Source of the DNA: Bog-473 sp963807675
GTDB taxonomy: Bacteria > Actinomycetota > Acidimicrobiia > Acidimicrobiales > RAAP-2
DNA: 64,000 nucleotides
Direction: 5' to 3'
NCBI GenBank assembly: GCA_963807675.1
Contig: CAWECP010000007.1
Coordinates: 1 to 64,000 of the forward strand
The translations under genes were made by a program, and so were the position numbers. The notes below the pieces were generated by a model. The model was not told the DNA's origin. It saw only the letters and a list, made by a program, of their open reading frames with translations, and searched no databases. Shown here one piece after another: positions 28,246 to 38,790 of the stretch; position 1 is the stretch's first letter, and each line of letters opens with the position of its first letter.

Positions 28246-28541
28246 CCCACAGCGTCGCGCAGTGGCGGTTCCGGGCGAAGACCCACCTCCGGCTGGTTAC
28301 CGAACCACCGATGGGGCGCGGATTGGCGTCCCCTCTCGCCGAACCCGTCCCCGGCGACGTCGTACTCCAGCCGCCGGGTGGCGACGCTGCCGGATCGCGA
28401 GGAGCTGTGGTGGCACCCTCCCATGGTCGGGCGGACGGTCTCGAACGTCCTCTGAAGGCACTCGGAAGGCAGGATCTGCCCGCCTGTGATTTCGAAGTCA
28501 TCATGGTCAACGACGCGTCACTGGACGGGACGCTGTTGTGA
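28230..28541 (+). pseudogene. Chimeric GT2 remnant after the leader
   Basis: GTG 28230 gives MTSTSTHSVAQWRFRAKTHL, then VTEPPMG, and after a gap AVVAPSHGRADGLERPLKAL and CDFEVIMVNDASLDGT. The QWRFRAKTHLRLV part matches the C-terminal RWRLQAKTHLGLV of the GT2 at 17757-16695, and the later part matches the N-terminus of the GT2 at 16694 (VVVPTHGRADRLRRLLDA). The fragment is thus a collapsed, inverted copy of the 18.0-16.5 kb region with most of the first GT2 deleted. Its stop overlaps the next gene's GTG (GTGA, 28538-28541). Confidence 0.6.
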
Positions 28542-29674
28542 AGATCGCTGTCTACCATCCCTGGATGTACTTGCGCGGCGGCATAGAGCGAGTGCTCACC
28601 GAATTGCTCACCCGTAGTCGCCACGACTGGACCCTCTACACACATCGCTACGATGCGGACGCCACGTTTCCGGAGTTGAGGAGCTTGCCCGTGGTGGAAC
28701 TGCCCACCCGCGTCGAGGTGAGGAGAACGTTTGGGCCGTTGGTTCAAGGGGCAGTCGCCATGGCCCGGACCAAGCTTCCGGATTCTCATGAGGCCCTGCT
28801 GGTCTCCTCGGAGGGACTGGGGGACCTGGTCACCTTCCGCTCTCGTACTCCGGTGGCCTGCTTCTGCCACACGCCCTTGAAGATCGTCTTCGATCCGGCA
28901 GCGCGCAACGCTCTTGCCCAGCGGAATCCACGACAGGCGGCGGCGGCGCGCCTGCTCAGCCCGGCATGGGGCTGGACCTCACGTCAAGCGTGGAAGCGCT
29001 ATCGCTTCGTGTTCGCCAACAGCCTGGAGACGGCTCGGCGAATCGAGCGAGCGAAGCTGCGGCCGAGTGGGCCGATCGAGGTGCTCCACCCCGGGGTCGA
29101 TCTGGACATCTTCGGGGAAGAGGGGACGATCCGCTCCGAGATGTTCCTCGTGGCCGGCCGCATCATGTGGCAGAAGCGGATCGAGTTTGGCATCGAGGCC
29201 TTCCGTCTTGCCGTGGCCGACGGGCTTCAAGGTGAGCTGGTGGTTGCCGGCGCCGTCGACCAGAAGAGCCAGTCTTACTTGGAGGCCCTCAGAGAACAAG
29301 CCGCCGGACTTCCGATCAGCTTCGAGCCAAATTGCACGGATCAGCGACTGGTGGAGCTCTACACATCGGCCGCCGCCTTGGTGTTCACCCCACCCAATGA
29401 AGATTGGGGGATCGTTCCCCTCGAAGCGATGGCAGCGGGAACGCCGGTCATCGCCTCGCGTTCGGGAGGCGTGAGGGAGAGCGTCCTGCATGGCCGTACT
29501 GGATGGCTCGTGGACGATCAGCCCGAGGCCGTTGCCAAAGTCATGCTCGAGGTGGCGCGAGCGCCCGGACTGGCTGATGTGCGACAGGCAGCACGGGACC
29601 GTGCCCGTGAATTCGACTGGGACCACTTCGTGGCTCGTATCGACGAGGTGATGGGCGAAGTCGCCACGAGTTGA
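28538..29674 (+). CDS. GT4-family glycosyltransferase
   Basis: Intact 378-residue frame. GTG 28538 begins KIAVYHPWMYLRGGIERVL, with the GGIER loop typical of GT4. Further motifs: PVACFCHTPLKIVFDP, MFLVAGRIMWQKRIEFGIEA, GELVVAGAVDQ and NEDWGIVPLEAMAAGTPV, where EDWGIVPLE is the E-x7-E motif. The HTP.R-like HTPLK element is found in mannosyltransferases such as WbaZ-type enzymes, so mannose transfer is possible. It is the intact twin of the decayed 5' copy at 27582. Confidence 0.9.
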   Translation: MKIAVYHPWMYLRGGIERVLTELLTRSRHDWTLYTHRYDADATFPELRSLPVVELPTRVEVRRTFGPLVQGAVAMARTKLPDSHEALLVSSEGLGDLVTFRSRTPVACFCHTPLKIVFDPAARNALAQRNPRQAAAARLLSPAWGWTSRQAWKRYRFVFANSLETARRIERAKLRPSGPIEVLHPGVDLDIFGEEGTIRSEMFLVAGRIMWQKRIEFGIEAFRLAVADGLQGELVVAGAVDQKSQSYLEALREQAAGLPISFEPNCTDQRLVELYTSAAALVFTPPNEDWGIVPLEAMAAGTPVIASRSGGVRESVLHGRTGWLVDDQPEAVAKVMLEVARAPGLADVRQAARDRAREFDWDHFVARIDEVMGEVATS

Positions 29675-29713
29675 CCTAGGGGCGATCGGTGCCGGTGAGG
29701 AGACACGGGGCCC

Positions 29714-30784
29714 TCAGCACACCTCGGCCAAGGCCGCCATCAGAGCCCGACCGGCGTCGTCCCAGGTCCAGTCGGGTGCGGGGCCGGGGCGGATCTCCCC
29801 GTCGAGGACGTCGTGCATGGCCTCCGCCCAGGCTTCGACTCCTCCCACCGGCAGGTAGACAGCAGCACCCTTGGTCGTCTCGAGCAGCACCGGGATATCC
29901 GACACCAGCGCCGGCGTTCCGCACGCCAAGGCCTCCACAGGGGGGAGGCCGAAGCCCTCGTAACGCGAGGGGTACAGCAGAGCTGCGGCGCCGCTCAGGA
30001 GGGCGGGCAAGAGCCCATCGTCGACATAGCCCAGCATACGGACGCTGTCGTCGGTCGGGTTGGCAACACGAGCGAAGTTCCGATGTGCTGCTCCCACCAG
30101 CACGAGATCGTGTGGCTGGCCAGCCATGATCTTGCGGTGGGCGGCCAGGACGGTGGCGAGGTCCTTGCGAGGATCCGACCACCCGGTCATCAGCAGGTAC
30201 GGGCGCCGTAGACCGAGCGTGCGGCGCAGTTCTTCGACTGCCTGCGCAGGAGCGGGCCGGAACTGCTCGCTCACGGCGTTGGGCACGACCCGGATTCGCT
30301 CCGGCGCCACTCCGAACTCGGCAAGCTCGAGCGCCACCTGCTGGGAGACGGTGATCACCAGCGTCGCCCGGCGGGCTGCTCGAAGCACGATCCAGCCGTA
30401 GAGCCGAAGCTCGGGCTTGAACCAGTCCGGCCCCACCAGCGTGGCAAGGTCGTGGACCGTCACCACCCCCGTGCGGGCACCCAGTGGTGCGGTGTTGGCC
30501 AGGGACAGGATCGGCCTTCTCCCGGCCAGGAGGGGAAGCGAAACCTGCTCCCAGAGGTGACGACCGGCGCGTCCGGGCGCGGCCAGGGTGGAGCGCTGGG
30601 CCAAGGGGTCGTGGACCCACTGGGGGACGGCAACCTCGGCGTCGAGTCCGGCCCGGCGAGCACCGGCCAGAAGCCATCGAGCGGAGCGATGGATTCCTGT
30701 GGGGCGGGCAGCCAAGAACCGCCCGTTGACCACGACAGGCGGGATGTGATGAGGGGGGCGGGCGGTGTCAGCCACTGGTGGCAT
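29714..30784 (-). CDS. GT4-family glycosyltransferase
   Basis: The start is chosen at ATG 30784, giving MPPVADTARPPHHIPP and then VVVNGRFLAARPTGIHRSAR, the same beginning as the gene at 25192-26586. Donor-domain motifs are PYLLMTGWSDPRKDLATVL, HDLVLVGAAHRNFARV and YPSRYEGFGLPPVEALACGT (EGFGLPPVE, E-x7-E). 356 residues, intact. Convergent with the GT4 at 28538, 39 bases apart. A paralogue of the 26586 gene by its whole layout. Confidence 0.9.
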   Translation of the reverse strand: MPPVADTARPPHHIPPVVVNGRFLAARPTGIHRSARWLLAGARRAGLDAEVAVPQWVHDPLAQRSTLAAPGRAGRHLWEQVSLPLLAGRRPILSLANTAPLGARTGVVTVHDLATLVGPDWFKPELRLYGWIVLRAARRATLVITVSQQVALELAEFGVAPERIRVVPNAVSEQFRPAPAQAVEELRRTLGLRRPYLLMTGWSDPRKDLATVLAAHRKIMAGQPHDLVLVGAAHRNFARVANPTDDSVRMLGYVDDGLLPALLSGAAALLYPSRYEGFGLPPVEALACGTPALVSDIPVLLETTKGAAVYLPVGGVEAWAEAMHDVLDGEIRPGPAPDWTWDDAGRALMAALAEVC

Positions 30785-30928
30785 GGACCGAGAGATGGGA
30801 GCTCTCGCGTTGGCGGGCACCCTACCAGGGACGGAGTGGCGATGACCTGAAGCGGCCATCGTCCACTGGCTGGACATGGTGGAGGAAAAGCCGACGAAGA
30901 GGGTCAGGAGACAAATGCCGGCTCCTCG

Positions 30929-31200
30929 CTAAATCGTGTGGATTCGGGGGAGCGGGAGCATCCCGGCGATGAGATGGATGATCGTGCTCATCTTGTCCTT
31001 GGAGCGATAGCCGCGAGTTCTGTGCTTCGCCGCGTGGACGAGCGAGTTCGTTTCCCTCGAGGAGGCCATTGCTGAGCCGGCACTGCTGCCGCGCCGTGAT
31101 GCCGTCTCTGTGGGCCTCGACCGCGACGAGAACTCCTGGAGCGGCTCGAGCCGCGAGCGTTTACGGAATCGCGGGAGGTCTACCAGGTTGTGTTCGAAGG
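30929..31200 (-). pseudogene. ISL3-type transposase C-terminal remnant
   Basis: Minus-strand sequence gives VEAHRDGITARQQCRLSNGL, LLEG, and after a one-base shift NSLVHAAKHRTRGYRS and TIIHLIAGML, ending at TAG 30929-30931. The SNG..EG.NS...A..R.RGYR order is the C-terminal signature of DDE_Tnp_ISL3 transposases. Only the last 80 or so residues remain, so the element is dead. It separates the polysaccharide locus from the transporter operon. Confidence 0.65.
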
Positions 31201-31203
31201 GGC

Positions 31204-31929
31204 TCAGTTCGGTGAGCAGATCTGGCAGGGCAGCATCCCGGACAGGCCGTCGGTCCCGACCACCCGCAAGTCGTCGGGGTGGTGCGCAATCACGGCGCAG
31301 TCGGCCCGGTGGTACACCGTCCCCGACGTCGTCGCGTAGTAGGCCCCGCTCGATCCAGCATCGGCTCCGGTAGCCACCGGAGCGGCGACGGCGCCCGGGG
31401 CGGTTCCGGCCACGGCGGCCCGCGGTGCGCCACCCGCCAGTGCCGCCGCGATGGCCTCGAGCGCGCGCAGGGTCTCCTCGTGCTGCAGGTCCGCCTGGTC
31501 GAACAGGCGGTAGATCCAGTGGCCGAAGAAGAAGAACCCGCCGACCACCATGAAGCCGAGCCCGACGAAGGAGCCGCTGACGAGATAGGGGATCTGTTGC
31601 TGGACGACCCGGGCATGGGCCGACCCGTACCAGGCGATCAGAATGATGATGACGCCCATGGGGATCAGGATGGCGCCGGCCGCCACCTGCCACGTGTTGC
31701 GCAGGTCGAAGGAACCCGAGCCCTCGTCGTCGGCCCGGACCGCCCCGGTGCCACCGCCGCCGAACCACCTGCGGTTCCGTCGTGGGCGCTCCGGCGGCTT
31801 GTCACCGCCGCCGCCGCCCCCGCCGTCCGGCGGGTCCAATGCCGCGTGCCGCGGCTCGGGCGAATTCTCGTCGACGTGGGGATCCGTGGTCACGACATCC
31901 GTGATCGGGCTTTCCATGTCCAACATCAT
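31204..31929 (-). CDS. Two-helix membrane protein with C-terminal Cys/His cluster, unknown
   Basis: The start is ATG 31929, with an excellent ribosome site (AAGGAG on the minus strand, about 31933-31938), and it overlaps the upstream stop (ATGA). 241 residues: a disordered acidic N-terminus with a glycine run, two membrane helices (VAAGAILIPMGVIIILIAWY and FVGLGFMVVGGFFFFGHWIY), a short charged helix QADLQHEETLRALEAIAAAL, and a C-terminal domain with VYHRADCAVIAHHPDDLRVV and LPCQIC. The H..DC...PC..C set could bind a metal, as in small Ada-like zinc motifs. Last gene of the transporter operon. The function is unknown; no catalytic site is visible. Confidence 0.8.
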   Translation of the reverse strand: MMLDMESPITDVVTTDPHVDENSPEPRHAALDPPDGGGGGGGDKPPERPRRNRRWFGGGGTGAVRADDEGSGSFDLRNTWQVAAGAILIPMGVIIILIAWYGSAHARVVQQQIPYLVSGSFVGLGFMVVGGFFFFGHWIYRLFDQADLQHEETLRALEAIAAALAGGAPRAAVAGTAPGAVAAPVATGADAGSSGAYYATTSGTVYHRADCAVIAHHPDDLRVVGTDGLSGMLPCQICSPN

Positions 31930-33488
31930 CGTCTCCTTGGTGCGATGAACTGCCACCGGGCGAGTAGCAGCAGCGGGTAGCACAAAATCAGAGTGCCGAG
32001 CAGGAGGGTGATGGTCCACCCCAGCGGCGGGGGAATGCCCCTGATCGGGAACGCCGTGTCCGACGAGGCCAGGCTCGGTGCCACGGCCGGCGTGCCCGCG
32101 GCCTCGGCGGGCGCCGTGGCCTGCGCCGACCCGGTCGGCGTCGAGACCCCCGAGTAGGAGGTGAAGCCGGTGTTGCCGGTGCAGCAGGACGGCGACACGG
32201 AGCCCGAGAGCGTGCCCGGGCTGGTGGTGCTCGCGGCGGGCGGCGGGGCAGCGGCACCCGAGTTCCCCGAGTTCCCCGAAACCGGAGTCGGGGCGGTGGC
32301 GGTCACGTTGGCCTGGGCGAGGCCGAAGGTGACGGAGGTGGTGACCGTGTAGAGGCCGGCGGGCAGGCCGGTGCTGCCGAGCTCGGGCACCGGGATGGTC
32401 GGCTCGCCCGGAATGAACGGGACGTCGAGCTGGTGCGAGATGGAGATCTGCAGCCCACCGGTGTCCGTCGAGGCCTGCGCGCCCTGCGTGGTGTTCGTCG
32501 GGCTGAGCAGTTGAATGGTGATGCCGTCCTGAGAGAGCGTGGCGTTCACGGTCTCCTGCAGCTGGGCCGGGGTGATGCTGGCCGCGGGCGTGTCGGTGGA
32601 CGTGATGTGCAGGCCCGTGCCGTCGATGTAGGCCGACTCCCCGTCCACGGTGACCTGGCCCATGTGGAGCGAGCCGGTGGGGGTCCCCGTCGTCCCGTCG
32701 GAGGTCGCGCTCGCCGTCGACGTGATCCCCGAGATGTCGATGAGCCCCGCGATTTGGATCCCGTTGACCTGCGAGGTGGCGGTGGAGGTGATCGCGGAGC
32801 CGCTCACGGAGACCTTGGTGGTGGAGCTGACGTTCCCGACGTCGACCAGGCTCTGCGACCCCGTCCCGCTCGTGGGGAGCGCCGAGGTGACGGTCGAGGC
32901 GGCCCCGACGTTGTCGAGGGCGAAGTCGGTCACGTACCCGGTCGCGTCACCGCCGGACTGGGTGGCGTCCGAGGTGCTGTAGAAGACGCTGGGGGAGGCG
33001 GGTGACGCCTGGCTCGGCGATTCACCGAACGAGGCGTGGCTCCGCGGCGCTCGGGGAGCTGGGGTACTGGGTGTGGGCCAGGCTCGTGTCGTTGAGCGCA
33101 TTGGCCTGGGACGGTGCGCCGAGCTCCTCCAGCAGGCTGCCGAAGTCGGCCAGCACGTCACCGGGGTAGTAGGAGGCGCCGATGGAGTCGACGACCGGCC
33201 CCTGGCCGACGTTGGTGCGGGCGAACGGGACGTCCTCTTCGAGCAGGTTCTCATTGGGCAGCGGCACCAGGCCGGGGACGTTGAAGGCGAACTGTGCGCC
33301 TATCCCCAGAGCGCTGGCGTTGTACCCGGCGATGGACGAGTCGGCTCCCGCACGCGCGACGAAGGCGAGGGGTCCCAGGGCGACGAGTGCGACTGCGGCC
33401 ACGAGGACGGCCACCCTCGCCGTGGTGGTCCCGAGGTGGACCGGAACCCGAGTCCGTTCCGACGTCGGAATAAGCGCCGTGTGCTCCT

Positions 33489-33492
<4 letters not shown>
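31926..33492 (-). pseudogene. Secreted, membrane-anchored Thr/Ser-rich protein, unknown; one frameshift
   Basis: GTG 33492 has a ribosome site (GGGAGG) and overlaps the LivF stop (GTGA). The first 45 residues are a signal sequence (RVAVLVAAVALVALGPLAFV then ARAGA). The mature part starts SIAGYNASALGIGAQFAFNV and PGLVPLPNENLLEED. After a shift near 33035-33050 the frame continues with long Thr/Ser/Gly-rich beta-type sequence (STDTPAASITPAQLQETVNA), a proline-rich stretch, paired cysteines in PSCCTGNTGF, and a C-terminal helix (TITLLLGTLILCYPLLLLAR) with a basic end. About 520 residues on the outer face of the membrane. I know similar large secreted proteins beside Liv-type transporters in actinobacteria, but none with a defined role. 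Confidence 0.72.
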
Positions 33493-34203
<711 letters not shown>

Positions 34204-34214
<11 letters not shown>

Positions 34215-34965
34215 TGACGTCCCCCAGGTAGGCCGCCCGCACGCGGGCGTCGCTGCGGATCTCCTCCGGCGTGCCGTGGGCGATGACCTGGCCGAAGTCG
34301 AGCACCGTAATGAGGGAGCACACGTCCATGACCAGGGCCATGTCGTGCTCGACGAGGAGCACGGCCGGGCCGTCGGGCGAGCCGACGACGGTACGCAGCA
34401 CCTGGCTGAACGCCGCGGTCTCCCGGGCGTCGAGGCCGGATCCCGGCTCGTCGAGGAGCAGCAGCCTCGGGTCCGTGCACAGGGCACGCCCCAGCTCCAC
34501 CATCCGGCCCTGCCCGGTGGAGAGCTCGCCGGCCGGCCGGTCGGCCACCGGCCACAGGTTGAGCAGGTCCATGACCTCGCGCACCCGCTGCGCCCGCTCG
34601 GCCCGGCCCCGACCGAAGACGCCGCCCCGGTGGGAGGACTCCCACGACGCCACGAGGTTGTCGTGCACGCTGAGCCGGGTGAACAGGGCCAGGCGCTGGA
34701 ACGTGCGGGCGAGCCCGGCGCGGCCGCGGCGGTGCGGTGGCCATCCGGAGACGTCCTGGTCCAGGTAGCGCACGCGGCCGCCCGTCGTCGCCTGCAGGCC
34801 GCACAGCACGTTGAACATGGTGGTCTTGCCGGCCCCGTTGGGTCCGATCAGGGCCACGATCCGGCCCGGCGGCACCCGCAGGGAGACGTTGTTCAACGCC
34901 TTCAGGCCGCCGAAGTCGACGGAGACCTCCTCTGCCCACAGCACGCTGTCGTCGTCAAGCGCCAT
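34204..34965 (-). CDS. livG: Branched-chain amino acid-type ABC transporter ATPase LivG
   Basis: 253 residues from ATG 34965, overlapping the permease stop by 11 bases. Walker A GPNGAGKTTMFNVLCGL, the LivG-type LARTFQRLALFTRLSVHDNL, a signature region LSTGQGRMVELGRAL (STGQ in place of SGGQ), Walker B RLLLLDEPGSGLD and switch VLLVEHDMALVM are present. It pairs with LivF to drive import. The intact frame and overlaps on both sides indicate strictly coupled expression. Confidence 0.93.
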
Positions 34966-36979
34966 GGCCCACCGATCCCGCTGTCGCCGGCACCCGGTCG
35001 GGCACGTCTGCGTCCAGGGACACGGGTGCCGCCGTCGCCACCGCCACTCCGGCCCGACGCTTGGGCAGCGGCCGCAGCACCGCCAGCACGTGCACGGTCT
35101 GGCGCACCGTCATGCGCACCGTCCCCTCGGGCTCCTGCGCCAGCCCGATGACGCCCAGGGCGATCGTCAGCGGCAGGTACTTCCCGATGGACGTGGGGAT
35201 GATCGCCTGGACCGCGGTGGTCGCCCCGGCGATCATGGCGCCCGAGATGAGCGAGCGGCCGCCGAGGATCACGAGGAGCAGCAGCTCCAGGGAGGCGGAC
35301 CACATGAAGTCCAGCGGCGTGATCGACTGCTGCCACGCCCCGTAGAGCGCGCCGCCCAGGGCGGCCACCATGGCGCAGCCGGTGAAGGCGACCAGCTTGG
35401 TGATGGTGAGGTTGACCCCGAGCGTCGACGCCGCCAGCGGGCTGTCCCGCAGAATGTGGAGCCGGCGCCCCATGGGGCCCGCCCGCAGCGCATAGGCGGC
35501 CACCGCCACCAGGCCGAAGACGACGACGACGAGCTCGTAGAGCGCGGCCCGCCCGTTGAACGACACGCCGAAGATCTCGGGCCGGGCCACCGTGATCCCG
35601 CTGACGCCGCCGCTGACGTCGTTACGCCCGAAGACGAGGTTGTCCATGACGAGGGCGAAGGCCAGCGTGGCCAGGGCCAGGTACAGGCCGGACAGGCGCA
35701 GCGAGGCCAGCCCCACCAAAATGGCCAGCGGGGCGGCCAGCAGCATGCCGATCACCACGGCGAAGAGGAAGTGCTGCCCGTGGGCGCCCGCGAGGTGCCC
35801 GGCCGTGAACGCGCCCACGCCGACGAAGGAGAACTGGGCCAGCGAGATCTGGCCGGCCCAGCCGGTGAGCACGACCAGGGTCAGGGCGATGAGGGCGTAA
35901 ATGAGGCCGCCGGTGATCACCAGCAGCCGGGGGCCGGGCACCGCCAGCGGCACCAGAATGCCCAGGGCCAGCGCCCCCAGCCCGAGCGACAGCTTGCGGT
36001 CGATGGCGAACCGCCGCCGGCCCACGTCGAGGACGAAGCGCCCGGCCAGCCCGCCGCGGCGGCCGGCCGCCGAGGCCCAGCCGGCGGCGGAGAACCGCCG
36101 GCTGGCCGCCCCGACCTCCTTGAGGCGGGGTCCGAGGATCACCAGCAGGGCGAAGAGGGCCAGGTAGGGGAGGGCCGCCTCGATGTTGGCGATGGTCCCC
36201 GAGTTGGAGTACTTCGACAAGATGCTGCCCGTGACCCCGAGGGCGATGCCGCCGACGTAGGCGAGCGGCAGGCTCACCAGGCGCCCGAGCACGGCCGGTG
36301 CGAAGGCGTAGATCACCACCAGGATCAGCTCGTTGACGTCGAGCCCCTGGCTCGGGCTGATCAGGATCCCCACCAGCGCGGCGAAGACCGACGAGAGGAT
36401 CCAGGCCGCGCGCCGCACGTTGTCGCCGTGCACGCCGATCATGTCGGCCAGGTCGGGGTTGTCGACGACGGCCCTGGTCGAGGTGCCGAACTTGGTGTGG
36501 CGCAGCAGGGCCCACAACAAGGCGGCCATCGAGAGCGAAATGACGAGGGTCCCTATCTGGTCGTAGCCCACGTGGAGTTGGGACCCGAGGACGAACGTCT
36601 TGACGGGGAAGATCGGCTCGAGACGTTGGTCGATCGGCCAAATCAGGGTGGCCAGTGACTGCAGCGCGGCCAGGACGCCGAGGCTGACGACGATGACGAC
36701 CTCGGCCGACAGGCCGGTCAGGGGGCGGAAGACCGCTTCGAAGACCACGCCCATCACCGGGGCCACGACGAGGAGCACGATGGGCATGGCGAACCACGCC
36801 GAAATGCCCCAGGAGTCGTGGACCTGCCAGTACGTGTAGGCGCAGAACATCGCCACCGCGCCGTAGGCGAAGTTGAAGACACCGACCGTCTTGTAGGTCA
36901 GCACGACCCCCATCGCGGCGAGGGCGTAGATGCTCCCGGCGAACAGACCGATGACGATGAAGGGCCAGAGGGCGCTCAC
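34955..36979 (-). CDS. Fused LivH-LivM ABC transporter permease
   Basis: 674 residues, about twice the length of a single permease. The first half (residues 1-290) carries the LivH pattern: GSIYALAAMGVVLTYKTVGV, FNFAYGAVAMF, and the coupling region with AVLGRLVSLPLAYVGG. The second half (from about 340) is LivM-like: LTGWAGQISLAQFSFVGVGA, LYLALATLAFALVMDN, and a GGALYGAWQQSITP loop. The joined form is common in actinobacterial Liv systems. ATG 36979 lies 30 bases after the binding-protein stop. A cytoplasmic 45-residue tail ends the protein. Both halves together form the membrane channel for the LivGF ATPases. Confidence 0.92.
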   Translation of the reverse strand: MSALWPFIVIGLFAGSIYALAAMGVVLTYKTVGVFNFAYGAVAMFCAYTYWQVHDSWGISAWFAMPIVLLVVAPVMGVVFEAVFRPLTGLSAEVVIVVSLGVLAALQSLATLIWPIDQRLEPIFPVKTFVLGSQLHVGYDQIGTLVISLSMAALLWALLRHTKFGTSTRAVVDNPDLADMIGVHGDNVRRAAWILSSVFAALVGILISPSQGLDVNELILVVIYAFAPAVLGRLVSLPLAYVGGIALGVTGSILSKYSNSGTIANIEAALPYLALFALLVILGPRLKEVGAASRRFSAAGWASAAGRRGGLAGRFVLDVGRRRFAIDRKLSLGLGALALGILVPLAVPGPRLLVITGGLIYALIALTLVVLTGWAGQISLAQFSFVGVGAFTAGHLAGAHGQHFLFAVVIGMLLAAPLAILVGLASLRLSGLYLALATLAFALVMDNLVFGRNDVSGGVSGITVARPEIFGVSFNGRAALYELVVVVFGLVAVAAYALRAGPMGRRLHILRDSPLAASTLGVNLTITKLVAFTGCAMVAALGGALYGAWQQSITPLDFMWSASLELLLLVILGGRSLISGAMIAGATTAVQAIIPTSIGKYLPLTIALGVIGLAQEPEGTVRMTVRQTVHVLAVLRPLPKRRAGVAVATAAPVSLDADVPDRVPATAGSVGHGA

Positions 36980-37009
36980 GACGCGCTCACCACACGCTCA
37001 CGAGGTGGC

Positions 37010-38573
37010 TCACGAGGCCGGCACCAGCTGGCCGCCGCAGAAGAAGCCGCTGGGCGGCGACTTGCGGGTGAAGCCGTTGCCCGAGATCGTGACGTCCATC
37101 CCGCACTGCGGCGCGCTCGAGGTCGGTCCCCCGGCTGCTCGGTGTGTAGGCCCCCAACGATCCGCCGCCCGTCCAGTTCTGCAGGCTGTTGAACCATTGG
37201 ACGAGGGACGCCCGGGTGGGGTTGTGCCCGCTCATGATCAGCGCGTAGATGAGCATTTGGGCGGAGATCCACGCCAGGTAGCCGAACCCGCTGGGTTGGT
37301 CGCCCGGCTCGTAGGTGGCCAGCTGCTGCTGGTACATCTGGATCATCGTCTGGTTCTCGTTGAGCGGGGCGAAGGGCAGGCTGATGATGAGCCCCTGGGC
37401 CGCGCTCTGACCGGCCGAGCTGATCATGTCCGGCGTGTACTCGTCGAACGTGGCCCCGACATAGCTCTGGGTGTAGTTCTGCTGCTGCATCGCATCCAAC
37501 AGCTTGGCCGTCCCCGTCACGTCCATCGTGTTGAGCGACCCGTTGCAGCCGTCCTGCTGCATGGCCTCGACGTCGCTCTCGAGCGAGGTCGTGGCCGGGC
37601 TGATGGCGAAGTCCGTGTAGCAGACGGTGCCGCCCATGTGCTGGTAGACGTACTCGAACTGCTGCGCCGCCTGGGCGCTGATGGAGATGGAGTAGGAGAG
37701 GAAGGCCATCTTGGTGGGGAAGTACCCGTACTGCTTGGCCTCGGCGAACAGGGTGTTGCCGATGTAGTACGGACCGCTCGCCCCCTGCGGCTGGTCGCAG
37801 CTCCCTCCCGCGGGCGACCAGTACACCGGCTCGAGGGAGCGGTCGCAGTTGATGGCGAAGCCGACGTCGGGGATGTTGGCCTGGGTCATCTCCTGCACGC
37901 CGCCGTTGTCGGCGTCCGACGTCGAGCCGGCGAAGGCCAGCACCTTGGGGATGAGGTCGGCCACGTCGCTCTCGTTGGTGGAGGCGTTCTGCTGGTCGTC
38001 CTCCACGTCGAGGCTCAGCGAGCGGCCGCAGATCCCACCGGCCGAGTTGATGGCCCCGAAGAGCGCCTCGACGCCCTGGGACCCCTGGGCGAAGCTGCCC
38101 TGCAGCGGCCCGGTGATGCCGCTCACGTTGCCGAAGGTGATGGAGGACGGCGTGACGCCCGGCCCCGATGCCGTGTTGCCGGCGTTGCCGGGGCAGTCTT
38201 TCGCCTCGGCCTGCGGACTGAAGTTGAAGCCGGCCGAGGTCGGCGACGCCAGCCCCGCGGCCGGCGTGGCCGCAGCGGAGGCCGCCGTGGCGGCGGCTGC
38301 GGCACCGGTCGCCTTGGCAGCCGGGCTGGAGCCGCCCGCACCCGAGGACACCGGACCCCCGGCCTGCACTCCTCCCGCCGACCCCGCGGCCACGGTGGTC
38401 GTGGTCGCGCCGGCGCCGGAACTGCCGGTTGCCGACGCCGCGGTGGCCGCGCTGCCCTGACCGCCGTCGGTGCCGCCGCCCGCGCCCAGGTACGCTCCCA
38501 CCCGCGCCCCGCAGGAAGTCGCCACCAGGGACAACACCAGCAACCCCATCGCCACTGCCGATTTCTTGCTCAA
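37010..38573 (-). pseudogene. ABC transporter substrate-binding lipoprotein (LivK/type I PBP), C-terminal frameshift
   Basis: Captures the substrate outside the membrane. The start is TTG 38573 (LSKKSAVAMGLLVLSLVATS with the lipobox Cys next), then a long Ala/Gly/Thr-rich linker (to about residue 120) and the type I periplasmic-binding domain: ITFGNVSGITGPLQGSFAQG, GVEALFGAINSAGGICGRS, and TQANIPDVGFAINC. The frame shifts near 37130; the other frame ends CGMDVTISGNGF, SPPSGFFCGGQLVPAS with TGA at 37010-37012, just before the permease gene. Missing the last 40 residues would be unlikely in an active operon, so an assembly indel is favoured. First gene of the operon. Confidence 0.85.
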
Positions 38574-38790
38574 TTCGGCCCCCAAAGAATCCGCCGGGCC
38601 AGCCACCCAGCGTCTAGGTAGGTAACGGAGCGAGAACGAGCGGTCTTGCGGCTGCTCCAACGATCGTTTGAGGAAGGTCTCCTGGCCCCGCCACCTGCAA
38701 CGACAGTCGGCAACGCGCCCCCGCCGGGCCCGCACCGCAAACCCTAGCGGTTCCCTGACGCTGGTGTCAGTTCCCGGGTACCCTGGGCGA
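38574..38790. promoter_or_regulatory. Divergent promoter region, transporter operon / amidohydrolase
   Basis: 217 bases between two outward-reading transcription units. CTGAC at 38755-38759 and GTCAG at 38766-38770 form a short inverted repeat, followed by TACCCT at 38779-38784, only seven bases before ATG 38791, which would suit a leaderless or nearly leaderless transcript on the right. No strong -35 is seen. The inverted repeat could be an operator; this is inference. Confidence 0.35.

Noticed and set aside
34811..36658. Very long plus-strand open frame across the permease and LivG region
   Set aside because: It is antisense to intact LivG and LivHM, is made mostly of Arg, Gly, Gln, His and Asp as expected of a shadow frame in GC-rich DNA, and has no family motif.
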